In this document: positions 1 through 5,873 of the stretch, in pieces | How positions within the stretch are numbered: the first letter of the stretch is position 1 | How the letters are laid out: each line of letters opens with the position of its first letter | NCBI GenBank assembly: GCA_025449475.1 | Contig: JANWJM010000137.1 | Coordinates: 1 to 7,426, forward strand | DNA from: Thermoactinomycetaceae bacterium | GTDB taxonomy: Bacteria > Bacillota > Bacilli > Thermoactinomycetales > Thermoactinomycetaceae | Direction: 5' to 3' | Length of the DNA: 7,426 nt | Translations under genes and position numbers: made by a program | The notes under the pieces: model-generated | Database searches by the model: none | What the model saw: the letters and a program-made list of their open reading frames with translations, nothing else | What the model was told of the DNA's origin: nothing

Positions 1-412
1 CTCTACAGAGGGAACTCTAGAACAACCAGCTGTATCCGATCTTTCGTGGCTCAACAAAGCGCGGGCGATGATCGGAACAGTGAAATACGTTTTTGGTGCC
101 CAAAGTTATCCCTATTTTGATTGTTCCAGTTGGACCCAATATGTGTTTCGCCAATACCGAGGCATTGAACTTCCACGAACAGCAGAAGCACAGTCAAAAG
201 TGGGAACATTTGTCGCTAAAAACAATCTACAACCAGGCGACTTGGTCTTCTTTCAAGGTACATATAAAGCAGGAATTTCACATGTCGGGATCTATCTAGG
301 AAATGGGAATTTTATCTCCAACAAAAACTCCCGTCTGCATCTTCAAATCGAATCGATCAATAGTTCTTATGCCAAAAAGCATTATTGGGGCGCCAAAAGA
401 GTCAACAAATAA
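1..412 (+). CDS. NlpC/P60-family cell-wall peptidase, C-terminal part (5' end outside window)
   Basis: The reading frame is open from base 2 to the TAA at 410-412, so the ATG at 68 is internal and the true start lies before the window. About 136 residues are visible: a short linker, then a complete NlpC/P60 catalytic domain. The nucleophile is the Cys encoded at 122-124 in the motif FDCSSWTQYVF. The catalytic His is encoded at 281-283 in ISHVGIYLGNG. The protein ends in a typical YWGAKRV strand. Family members are secreted or wall-attached cysteine peptidases that cut peptidoglycan stem peptides, usually the gamma-D-Glu to diamino-acid bond. The third catalytic polar residue is not obvious. 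The missing N-terminus probably carries a signal peptide and wall-binding repeats such as SH3 or LysM, but that is inferred from the family. The gene is convergent with the HD hydrolase. Confidence 0.9.
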   Translation, partial: STEGTLEQPAVSDLSWLNKARAMIGTVKYVFGAQSYPYFDCSSWTQYVFRQYRGIELPRTAEAQSKVGTFVAKNNLQPGDLVFFQGTYKAGISHVGIYLGNGNFISNKNSRLHLQIESINSSYAKKHYWGAKRVNK

Positions 413-440
413 CTGATCAGAAACATTCTGATCAGTTATT
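408..440. terminator. Shared hairpin between convergent genes, probable bidirectional terminator
   Basis: A perfect 13-bp stem pairs 408-420 with 428-440 around the 7-nt loop AAACATT. It overlaps the stop codon of the peptidase and ends two bases before the stop of the minus-strand gene. The A/T ends of the stem give short T-rich 3' flanks on both strands (GTTATT and TTATTTGTTG). The uridine run is weak either way, so termination may be leaky. Confidence 0.65.
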
Positions 441-442
441 CC

Positions 443-1498
443 TCATAAAAGCCCCTCTAGCTTGTACGTCTCTCTTATCAATTCCATACTAGATGATACA
501 ATATCTCTGTCATGGGTTCCTTCTCTCAAAGCTCTTTCATATGACTTTCTATGTTCGTCCAACCGATCATCCCACCCTAAACGCTGAGTTAAGGATCGTT
601 GCTCGAACTGTCTTTTCAATCTTTCTGCATCTACTTCTGGAAAAAGGGATATTAAATGAGCTATAATATTGGACTCATTTAGTTTTTTAAGTGTCGGATC
701 AATATAATGATCAATAAAACCAAGTCTATCACGAATCAGTCCGATTTCATCTTCAGGCGGGGTAACAGCAGGTGTTTCACCATACATTAGATTCGTCTGA
801 TCGTGAACAGCGGTTACAAAGTCTTTGGAGGGAAGAACATCTACAGTTCGCATCAACAATCCAAAGAAACCGTGTGGTTTAACCTCAATTCCTATTTTTT
901 CACCCCCAAAGGTAGATGCCCAAATGGTATAGGCAGTAAAAGCTCGAGCTAACGGGTTATACGCTTTTCCCTTTAAAAAATCATCAACAACGTGTGCACT
1001 TCGTCCTTCTACAGATCGGTATAAAGGACTTTTCTCTTCTTCTCGAAGAAAGGTGGAGCCTGTGTGGTGATGATCATGACCAGCAACCCCAAGATAGAAT
1101 GCCTGCTTGACTGCTTTTGGCAACTCTCTTCCAGCCATATCCTCGATCTTCTCAATCGCCTGTCTTGCTTCAAAATAGGCTCTTTGAAAGTGACCAATAT
1201 TATGATAGGGCAGTTGCAGAGTAGATTTACCCGCATCTCCTAACATTCGAGCGATATCTCGATCGTACGTTTCGTGCATTTGGAATGAGGCATCATCAAA
1301 CTGTTGTTTTTCGATCTCTGACTGTTGATTTTCACGTTTTTGAAGATATTCCTGAAGATCGTTCAGAAGATTCCCCGGAAGATCGCACCATGCTAGAAAG
1401 CTGGATAAATCCGAGCCAAAGTATTTCCCCCATGAACTCTTTTCAATCATTCTTTGAACAGCATGTATTTGAGCTAAGCGACTCAATTTTTTCGCCAT
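443..1498 (-). CDS. HD-fold metal-dependent hydrolase resembling class I cyclic-nucleotide phosphodiesterases
   Basis: The protein has 351 residues, is soluble and has no signal peptide. Residues 45-70 are charged and helical. The core reads like a eukaryotic-type PDE domain: YHNIGH at 98-103 (His99 as acid, His103 as metal ligand), HDHHHTG at 141-147 (His141/Asp142 as metal ligands), a SPLYRSVEG segment with Glu164 where PDEs have their LExHH glutamate, Asp220 in RTVDVLP as the late metal ligand, and GFIDHYIDP at 260-268 matching the PDE GFI clamp strand. The invariant PDE glutamine two residues before that Gly is Arg258 here. It is likely a phosphohydrolase or phosphodiesterase; the substrate is unknown. 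The start is uncertain: GAAGG abuts the ATG with no spacer, whereas AAGGATGG is well placed for a TTG at 1486-1484, four codons in. No clear promoter is visible; the gene lies behind the lipoprotein terminator. Confidence 0.85.
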   Translation of the reverse strand: MAKKLSRLAQIHAVQRMIEKSSWGKYFGSDLSSFLAWCDLPGNLLNDLQEYLQKRENQQSEIEKQQFDDASFQMHETYDRDIARMLGDAGKSTLQLPYHNIGHFQRAYFEARQAIEKIEDMAGRELPKAVKQAFYLGVAGHDHHHTGSTFLREEEKSPLYRSVEGRSAHVVDDFLKGKAYNPLARAFTAYTIWASTFGGEKIGIEVKPHGFFGLLMRTVDVLPSKDFVTAVHDQTNLMYGETPAVTPPEDEIGLIRDRLGFIDHYIDPTLKKLNESNIIAHLISLFPEVDAERLKRQFEQRSLTQRLGWDDRLDEHRKSYERALREGTHDRDIVSSSMELIRETYKLEGLL

Positions 1499-1613
1499 CC
1501 TTCGTTTTTATTCTATTCTAACATATTTTCCATAAATCCCCCCATTCAGATTTTAGGGAATAGAATGAATCCCTATATGTGTTTGAAAGCAGGACTTCAT
1601 GAATTTTCGATCG

Positions 1614-1650
1614 AAAAAAAACTTGTCGACAACCACACTTTATCGACAAG
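1614..1650 (-). terminator. Rho-independent terminator of the lipoprotein gene
   Basis: On the minus strand, CTTGTCGA (1650-1643) pairs perfectly with TCGACAAG (1629-1622) across a 13-nt loop, followed at once by eight T's (1621-1614). It lies 35 bp after the lipoprotein stop. It separates that transcript from the downstream HD hydrolase, which therefore needs its own promoter or read-through. Confidence 0.85.
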
Positions 1651-1684
1651 CTTTGCTTCTACGCATTGCAGAGTCTCCATGAAT

Positions 1685-2212
1685 TTAGTGGTGATGATGA
1701 TGCTCTTGATGGGAAGTTTGTTCTTGTGAAGAATCTTCCTTTTTCTTGGTTCCCTTCTCTTCTTTGCTCCCTTCTCCAACCACGATCTTTTTAACAGGCA
1801 TCACATGCATGCCTCGAGCTGTTGCATGAGCTTGTACATAATAGATGCCATCCTCTTTGAAGGTTTTTTTCGCAGTGTAAACCCCGTCTTTTTCCAATTC
1901 TCCATCGATCATTTCGCTCTGCTCTTTATGGTTCGCTTTCCAAACTTCAAATTGAACCTCTTGTGCATCGTTGACATCCTCTTTTCCTTGTGTCAACCGT
2001 GCCTTCAATACAGTCTCTTGGTTTACCGGAAGTTGATCCGGCAGATCGATCTCGACTTCTAATGGATCTGTCGAAAGCGTATTCTCCGGATGTTCCTCAT
2101 GATTCTGCTGCTGATTTTCTTTGCTTTCTGAATCGGTATTGGTTTGACAAGCCGATACAACAAGTAGGAGGAACAAGAGTCCCAAAAGACTGATCCATCT
2201 TGGTTTCCACAT
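1685..2212 (-). CDS. Lipoprotein with YtkA/FixH-like domain and natural His5 C-terminus
   Basis: The protein has 175 residues. Residues 1-21 form a lipoprotein signal peptide (positive N-terminus, hydrophobic GLLFLLLVV core) with lipobox VSAC, so Cys22 would be lipidated and the protein anchored outside the membrane. A polar Gln/Glu-rich linker follows (23-48), then a beta-sandwich domain at about 50-147. Its second half (DGVYTAKKTFKEDGIYYVQAHATARGMHVMPVKKIVVG across 109-146) is the typical ending of the YtkA-like/FixH family. The tail 148-175 is charged and ends in HQEHHHHH. The molecular role of YtkA-like lipoproteins is not firmly known; copper or respiratory links have been suggested for FixH relatives. 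The tail and the His/Met-containing GMHVMP turn suggest metal binding, which is inference. The start is supported by GGAG (2222-2219) six bases upstream. The gene is divergent from the two-component pair and may be its target. Confidence 0.85.
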   Translation of the reverse strand: MWKPRWISLLGLLFLLLVVSACQTNTDSESKENQQQNHEEHPENTLSTDPLEVEIDLPDQLPVNQETVLKARLTQGKEDVNDAQEVQFEVWKANHKEQSEMIDGELEKDGVYTAKKTFKEDGIYYVQAHATARGMHVMPVKKIVVGEGSKEEKGTKKKEDSSQEQTSHQEHHHHH

Positions 2213-2227
2213 TGACTTCTCCGTCCT

Positions 2228-2254
2228 TTCGATGATTACGATTGTTCGATGATT
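2228..2254. repeat. 10-bp direct repeat TTCGATGATT, 17-bp period
   Basis: TTCGATGATT occurs at 2228-2237 and again at 2245-2254. The two copies start 17 bp apart, between the likely promoter and the ribosome binding site of the lipoprotein gene. They could be tandem binding sites for a regulator or a chance duplication. No known consensus is recognised. Confidence 0.35.
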
Positions 2255-2283
2255 TTAATTTCGTATAACTACTTCCTACTTTC

Positions 2284-2310
2284 ATTGTAGAAAAAAGACT
2301 GGATCCACAA
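2284..2310 (-). promoter_or_regulatory. Candidate promoter of the lipoprotein gene
   Basis: On the minus strand, a -10-like TACAAT (2289-2284) follows a -35-like TTGTGG (2310-2305) with a 15-bp spacer, which is short for sigma-A. The start of transcription would be near 2277, about 65 nt before the ATG. A suboptimal promoter with an adjacent inverted repeat would suit activator control. Confidence 0.35.
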
Positions 2311-2337
2311 AATAGCCCTTTTGGATTATTATTTTGT
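2307..2337. promoter_or_regulatory. Inverted repeat, candidate operator between divergent genes
   Basis: ACAAAATA (2307-2314) and TATTTTGT (2330-2337) form a perfect 8-bp inverted repeat with half-site centres 23 bp apart. One half overlaps the candidate -35 of the lipoprotein promoter. A dimeric NarL-type regulator such as the one encoded next door could bind here, but the site was found by inspection only and the region is A/T-rich. Confidence 0.35.
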
Positions 2338-2390
2338 ACATAATATGACATATATGAGAGCGCAAACCGATGCAAATCACTCCTCGATCT

Positions 2391-2399
2391 TGCTACACT
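2391..2399 (+). promoter_or_regulatory. Weak candidate extended -10 for the two-component operon
   Basis: TGCTACACT has an extended -10 layout (TGn plus TACACT, four of six matches to TATAAT). No convincing -35 is found 16-18 bp upstream. It would start transcription near 2406, about 25 nt before the kinase start codon. This is tentative. Confidence 0.2.
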
Positions 2400-2430
2400 A
2401 TCTATAGAGATTTGAGAAGGAGACTTCGAG

Positions 2431-3255
2431 ATGTCTGATAAACAGATCAAATGGCTGATCTTAATTATCCCAACCATGATTATTGGTTTGTGGGAATATA
2501 TTCGCCATGAGTTTCTCCTCTCCTATATTTCCATGGAGCTCGGAAATTGGTTATCCCCGGTAATTGTTTTTGTGGTCACAATGATCTTTTTGGTTCCGCT
2601 CTTTCAACGTTATGAACAGTTGCAAGAACAATTAAAAAAAGAACGGGAGGAGAAAGCGATCTTGCAAGAGCGTGAGCGTCTTGCACATGAATTGCATGAT
2701 GGGATTGCACAATCTCTTTTTTTATGTACCGTGCAAATCAAACAGATGAAACAAAAAAAAGAGAAGGATCAGGAATGGGAAACATTGGACAAACATTTGC
2801 GTCAGATTCATGATGATGTTCGCCATTCGATCTCCAATCTCAAAAGTGCACCTGCTCCCACGCTGCATAGTACGTTTAAAACACGGGTCCAAGAATTGAC
2901 CGACCAATTTTTTGCCGATACTGGTATCGAAGTATCCCTTGACCTTTCCATCCAAGAAGTGGAACTCTCACCTAAGGAAAAAATCGAGTTGTTAGCCTGC
3001 CTGCAAGAAGCGCTATCCAATATCCGTAAACACGCTCACGCAACCCGTGTCGATATTCATTTCTATCACACCCAAAAGGGTTGGTACTTCAACATTGAAG
3101 ATAATGGACAAGGGTTTACGGAAAACCCTTTTTTCAAACCGGATCGCTATGGCTTGAAAATCATGCGTGATCGCGTGGCATCGATTCAAGGGAAACTTAC
3201 GTTTAAGCGGCAACAAGGAAAAACCATCTTAACCATTACCAAAGGAGAGCAATAA
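2431..3255 (+). CDS. Two-component sensor histidine kinase, HisKA_3 (DesK/NarX-like) type
   Basis: The protein has 274 residues. Two membrane segments (about 7-23 and 42-58) are joined by a loop of only about 18 residues, so there is no extracellular sensor domain; this is the layout of small intramembrane-sensing kinases. A charged coiled-coil-like linker (59-85) leads to the HisKA_3 box RERLAHELHDGIAQ, with His89 as the expected phosphoacceptor. The HATPase domain shows Glu193 and Asn197 in QEALSNIRKHA (N box), DNGQGF at 224-229 (G1), and YGLKIMRDRVASIQG at 240-254, which contains the second glycine-bearing loop. On a signal it autophosphorylates and passes the phosphate to the regulator two bases downstream. 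AAGGAG at 2417-2422, 8 nt before the ATG, supports the start. The stimulus is unknown. The divergent lipoprotein is a plausible target or accessory sensor. Confidence 0.93.
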   Translation: MSDKQIKWLILIIPTMIIGLWEYIRHEFLLSYISMELGNWLSPVIVFVVTMIFLVPLFQRYEQLQEQLKKEREEKAILQERERLAHELHDGIAQSLFLCTVQIKQMKQKKEKDQEWETLDKHLRQIHDDVRHSISNLKSAPAPTLHSTFKTRVQELTDQFFADTGIEVSLDLSIQEVELSPKEKIELLACLQEALSNIRKHAHATRVDIHFYHTQKGWYFNIEDNGQGFTENPFFKPDRYGLKIMRDRVASIQGKLTFKRQQGKTILTITKGEQ

Positions 3256-3257
3256 AC

Positions 3258-3896
3258 ATGTCTGCACCTTATCGCGTGATTATCGGAGATGATCACCAAC
3301 ATGCACGTCAAGCGATGCGTTTGATCCTCGAGTCGGATCAGATGTTTGAAATTGTTGGGGAAGCCACCCATGGCAAAGAAGTTATCCAACTCACGGAGGA
3401 ACTGACTCCTGATCTGGTACTGATCGATATCAATATGCCTGTCCTTGATGGTCTTCAAGCAACAGGCATTCTCAAAGAACGGTTCCCCGCTATTAAAATT
3501 GTGATTGTAACAGTTTCCGACGATGCTTCGGACCTATTTGAAGCCTTCAAAAGAGGCGCTCAAGGCTATCTGTTGAAAAATTTGCATCCTGAGTTCTGGC
3601 TCGAATACTTACATTCCTTATTAACCGATGAGATTACCATCCCGCGAAAAGTGGCTCATCGCATGTTAAAAGAATTTAATCAACCCACTGAAACCCGACA
3701 AGATCCTTCTTTGACTGGAAGAGAAAAAGAAATCTTATCTTTGGTCGCAAAAGGGTGGAGCAATAAAGAGATTGCCGCAAAACTGGTCATCTCGGAATAC
3801 ACCGTAAAAAATCATCTCAAAAATATTATGCAGAAGCTCCATCTCCGGAATCGGGTACAGCTCACACGATATGCATATGAACACGGATGGGTCTAA
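3258..3896 (+). CDS. NarL/LuxR-type response regulator
   Basis: The protein has 212 residues, the normal length for the family. The receiver domain (5-120) has the acidic pair Asp11/Asp12, phosphoacceptor Asp57 in LVLIDINMP, switch Thr85 in IVTVSD and Lys107 in YLLKN. A linker leads to a LuxR/GerE helix-turn-helix at 152-210 (LTGREKEIL, then a recognition helix around SEYTVKNHLKNIM). It is a DNA-binding transcription factor activated by the upstream kinase. The ribosome binding site AAAGGAG (3241-3247) lies inside the end of the kinase gene and the intergenic gap is 2 bp, so the two are translationally coupled. There is no terminator after it: its TAA overlaps the antiporter's stop codon. Likely targets are its own operon and the divergent lipoprotein, by inference. 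Confidence 0.94.
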   Translation: MSAPYRVIIGDDHQHARQAMRLILESDQMFEIVGEATHGKEVIQLTEELTPDLVLIDINMPVLDGLQATGILKERFPAIKIVIVTVSDDASDLFEAFKRGAQGYLLKNLHPEFWLEYLHSLLTDEITIPRKVAHRMLKEFNQPTETRQDPSLTGREKEILSLVAKGWSNKEIAAKLVISEYTVKNHLKNIMQKLHLRNRVQLTRYAYEHGWV

Positions 3897-5050
3897 TTTT
3901 CAACCTGTCGTTCGGATGGGTTCCGCGTTCCAAATATCCCTTTGAGTAATGGTGGTGTAACCAATGTGGTTACTATAATCACGATGATCATGGAAGTGTA
4001 ATAATTAATGGGTAACAAACCGCTGTCTAAGCCCATTGCAGCGAGGATCAACGCTACTTCCCCGCGTGAGACCATCCCAGCACCAATCCCCATAGATGAA
4101 CGCAAGTTAAATCCTGTTAACCGAGCACCGATTCCCGATCCAATAAATTTAGAAAGAATGGCAATCATCGAGAAAATAATCATGAACCCGACTTGATCGC
4201 CAATCCCCTCAAAGGATACAGATAATCCGATACTTACAAAGAAAAACGGCATAAAAACCCCATAAGCAATCGGTTGTACCTGTTTTTCAATTTTATGCCC
4301 GTATTTCGTTTGAGCAATGGCTAATCCCGCAAAAAATGTGCCAATAATTCCAGCGATCCCAACTGATTCAGCAAAATAAGCAAAACCAAAACAAATAATC
4401 AATCCTGCACTTAATACTGCTTTGGTAATTTTAAACCTCGAAAGAATTTGAATAAATTTGGGGACGATCCATTTTGAAATCAAGATGATCATAACGAAAA
4501 ATAAAATGATTTTCCCAATCCATAACGCGATATGGGTCTCCACACCCACAAACATACTCATCGCAATCGCAAGAAGCATGACAACAATGATATCATCTAA
4601 TATCGCAGCACCTAATAAGGCGGACCCTTCTCGACTATTTAACCAACCTAACTCTCTTAAAACTTGCACGGAGATACTGACCGAGGTAGCCGATAGTAAT
4701 AACCCTATGAAAATCGATTCTGCCATTGAAAAGTCATAATATTGTGCAACAAGATAAGACATCACGATGGGGACGACTACTCCACCTATTGCGACGAACG
4801 TAGCCGACTTTTTATTTCTATTTAAGTCTTCTAAATTGGTTTCCAACCCTGCTAAAAACATTAAAAGCAAGACACCGATCTGACTAAATACACTGATTAA
4901 TTCCGTATCATGAACCCATCCAAGAAGGGCAGGTCCCAAAATAATACCTACGATAATCTTGCCGAGAACGGAGGGTTGATGGAGTTTCAAGCTTAACTGT
5001 CCTGCCAATTTAGTTGCTAATAAAATTAACGCTAATTGTAATATAAACAT
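3893..5050 (-). CDS. Cation:proton antiporter, CPA2 family (NapA/GerN/KefB-like), membrane domain only
   Basis: The protein has 385 residues and is almost wholly hydrophobic, with about 12-13 membrane segments (Na_H_Exchanger fold). The ion site is Asp152-Asp153 in AAILDDIIVV. Other conserved parts are LLLMFLAGLE (61-70), the broken-helix region around SATSVSISVQVLRELG (120-135), MPFFFVSIGL (267-276), Lys300, and GMVSRGEVALI (325-335) with Arg329 and Glu331. The paired aspartates are typical of electrogenic Na+/H+ exchangers such as NapA. There is no C-terminal TrkA-N/RCK domain, unlike KefB/KefC, so it is closer to NapA/GerN. It would export Na+ or K+ in exchange for H+ and help pH and salt homeostasis; the ion cannot be decided from sequence. 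GGAGG (5061-5057) six bases before the ATG supports the start. Its 3' end overlaps the convergent regulator by 4 bp. Confidence 0.9.
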   Translation of the reverse strand: MFILQLALILLATKLAGQLSLKLHQPSVLGKIIVGIILGPALLGWVHDTELISVFSQIGVLLLMFLAGLETNLEDLNRNKKSATFVAIGGVVVPIVMSYLVAQYYDFSMAESIFIGLLLSATSVSISVQVLRELGWLNSREGSALLGAAILDDIIVVMLLAIAMSMFVGVETHIALWIGKIILFFVMIILISKWIVPKFIQILSRFKITKAVLSAGLIICFGFAYFAESVGIAGIIGTFFAGLAIAQTKYGHKIEKQVQPIAYGVFMPFFFVSIGLSVSFEGIGDQVGFMIIFSMIAILSKFIGSGIGARLTGFNLRSSMGIGAGMVSRGEVALILAAMGLDSGLLPINYYTSMIIVIIVTTLVTPPLLKGIFGTRNPSERQVEN

Positions 5051-5135
5051 TTACTACCTCCACAAAAACATATTGAAAATAAAAATAAGGAGCCCTTAGG
5101 TGACAGGCTCCTCCATATAAAACGTTCTTATTCAT
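5010..5135 (-). CDS. Possible upstream ORF (41 codons) in the antiporter leader
   Basis: An ATG at 5135-5133 opens a 41-codon frame through the leader hairpin and ends at TAA 5012-5010, inside and out of frame with the antiporter. The peptide begins MNKNVLYGGACHLRAPYFYF. The start lies only about 10 nt after the predicted transcription start, and GAAGAG abuts the ATG, so initiation signals are poor. If translated, a ribosome on the GACHLRAP codons would cover the terminator stem, the usual logic of attenuation. It may equally be a chance frame. Confidence 0.25.
   Translation of the reverse strand: MNKNVLYGGACHLRAPYFYFQYVFVEVVNVYITISVNFISN
5076..5112 (-). terminator. Intrinsic terminator hairpin inside the antiporter 5' leader (attenuator candidate)
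   Basis: On the minus strand, AGGAGCC (5112-5106) pairs with GGCTCCT (5094-5088) around an 11-nt loop, followed by a T-rich tract TATTTTTATTTT (5087-5076). It lies between the antiporter promoter (-10 at 5156-5151) and its start codon (5050), so it would stop transcripts before the gene unless prevented. No recognised riboswitch aptamer precedes it; the leader before the hairpin is only about 30 nt. Confidence 0.6.
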
Positions 5136-5150
5136 CTCTTCACTAATGGG

Positions 5151-5180
5151 ATTATAACAATAAATGCGTTGTCTTGTAAA
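5151..5180 (-). promoter_or_regulatory. Sigma-A-type promoter of the antiporter gene
   Basis: On the minus strand, -35 TTTACA (5180-5175, five of six matches to TTGACA) and a perfect -10 TATAAT (5156-5151) are separated by 18 bp. Transcription would start near 5144, leaving a leader of about 94 nt that contains the hairpin at 5076-5112. Confidence 0.65.
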
Positions 5181-5192
5181 TAACAATTTATG

Positions 5193-5207
5193 TTAATTTT
5201 AAATTAA
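5193..5207. promoter_or_regulatory. 7-1-7 palindrome upstream of the ferritin-like gene
   Basis: TTAATTT-T-AAATTAA is a perfect 15-bp odd palindrome overlapping the -35 position of the ferritin-like gene's promoter and lying 12 bp upstream of the antiporter -35. The 7-1-7 geometry is that of Fur/PerR/Zur boxes, but the bases match the PerR consensus only partly (T1, T2, A3 and T7 of each half). The surrounding DNA is very A/T-rich, so chance is possible. Confidence 0.3.
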
Positions 5208-5223
5208 TCTTCAATAAATAAGA

Positions 5224-5229
5224 TATAAT
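5224..5229 (+). promoter_or_regulatory. -10 element of the ferritin-like gene
   Basis: A perfect TATAAT sits 79 bp before the ATG, predicting a start near 5236. No TTGACA-like -35 lies 16-18 bp upstream; the palindrome at 5193-5207 occupies that region. Confidence 0.45.
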
Positions 5230-5308
5230 ACCCCCAAAATGAAAATATGAACATTTATACCTGTACGACATAAGATAAGAACGAACACTCGATCAAAGGA
5301 GCGAAAAA

Positions 5309-5752
5309 ATGAATCCTAACTCTTTTTATTATATTCAAGAGTCGATGGATCAGCGATTACTCAAAGATTTGACACAGGCCATTCATGGTGAATACAGTGC
5401 CATTCACTGTTATGAACAACTTGCCAAGAAAGCACCCAATAACGAGGAAAGAAAACAAATTCTTGAAATTCGCAGGGATGAAAGCAAACACTTTCAGACA
5501 TTCACAAAAATTTATGTTCAACTCACTGGAAAAAAACCAATTCCCAAATTGACAGAACGTTGCCCCACAGACTATTGCGACGGGCTCCAATTCGCCTTGC
5601 AAGACGAACAAAAAACGGTCGATTTTTATCTTGATATCGCAGATCGAACCACGGATCGTTCCATCCGAAAAAAATTCCGTCGCGCTGCACTCGATGAACA
5701 AAATCATGCAGTCTGGTTTTTGTTTTACTATGTAAAAAACTGTGCAAAATAA
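5309..5752 (+). CDS. Ferritin-like (rubrerythrin-fold) di-iron protein
   Basis: The protein has 147 residues forming a four-helix bundle with the classic paired carboxylate motifs: Glu28 in HGEYSAIHCY (helix 1), Glu58-x-x-His61 in RDESKHF (helix 2), Glu100 in DEQKTVDFY (helix 3), and Glu130-x-x-His133 in DEQNHAVWF (helix 4). These are the ligands of a non-haem di-iron centre. There is no rubredoxin tail, and four cysteines are present, two of them in the loop between helices 2 and 3 (Cys85 and Cys90). Relatives act in oxidative or iron stress, and small ones of this size, similar to B. subtilis YhjR, are linked to sporulation. The exact role is unknown. AAAGGAG at 5295-5301, 7 nt before the ATG, fixes the start. 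It is monocistronic, with its own -10 box and terminator. Confidence 0.85.
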   Translation: MNPNSFYYIQESMDQRLLKDLTQAIHGEYSAIHCYEQLAKKAPNNEERKQILEIRRDESKHFQTFTKIYVQLTGKKPIPKLTERCPTDYCDGLQFALQDEQKTVDFYLDIADRTTDRSIRKKFRRAALDEQNHAVWFLFYYVKNCAK

Positions 5753-5766
5753 GCATGTTCCTTACA

Positions 5767-5803
5767 CCCTCCTCTTCAGGAAAGACAAAGAGGTGGGTTT
5801 TTT
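5767..5803 (+). terminator. Rho-independent terminator of the ferritin-like gene
   Basis: CCCTCCTCTT (5767-5776) pairs with AAGAGGTGGG (5788-5797) with one T-T mismatch and an 11-nt loop, followed by six T's (5798-5803). It begins 15 bp after the stop codon. Confidence 0.92.
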
Positions 5804-5873
5804 ATCTACTCTTGGATTGAATTTTGTTTATCTATTCAACTATTTTGGTATATGTATGGAAAAAGTATGTTAT

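Noticed and set aside
1554..1575. TAGGGA/TCCCTA inverted repeat upstream of the HD hydrolase.
   Set aside because: It is only 6 bp in an A/T-rich spacer, with no T-run and no relation to a recognisable promoter.
5095..5115. Plus-strand TTAGGTGACAGGCTCC resembles the opening of the M-box (ykoK) magnesium riboswitch.
   Set aside because: Only this short stretch matches. The following conserved GCTGCTGCC-type elements are absent, the strand is wrong for the antiporter, and the same bases are explained by the minus-strand terminator hairpin.
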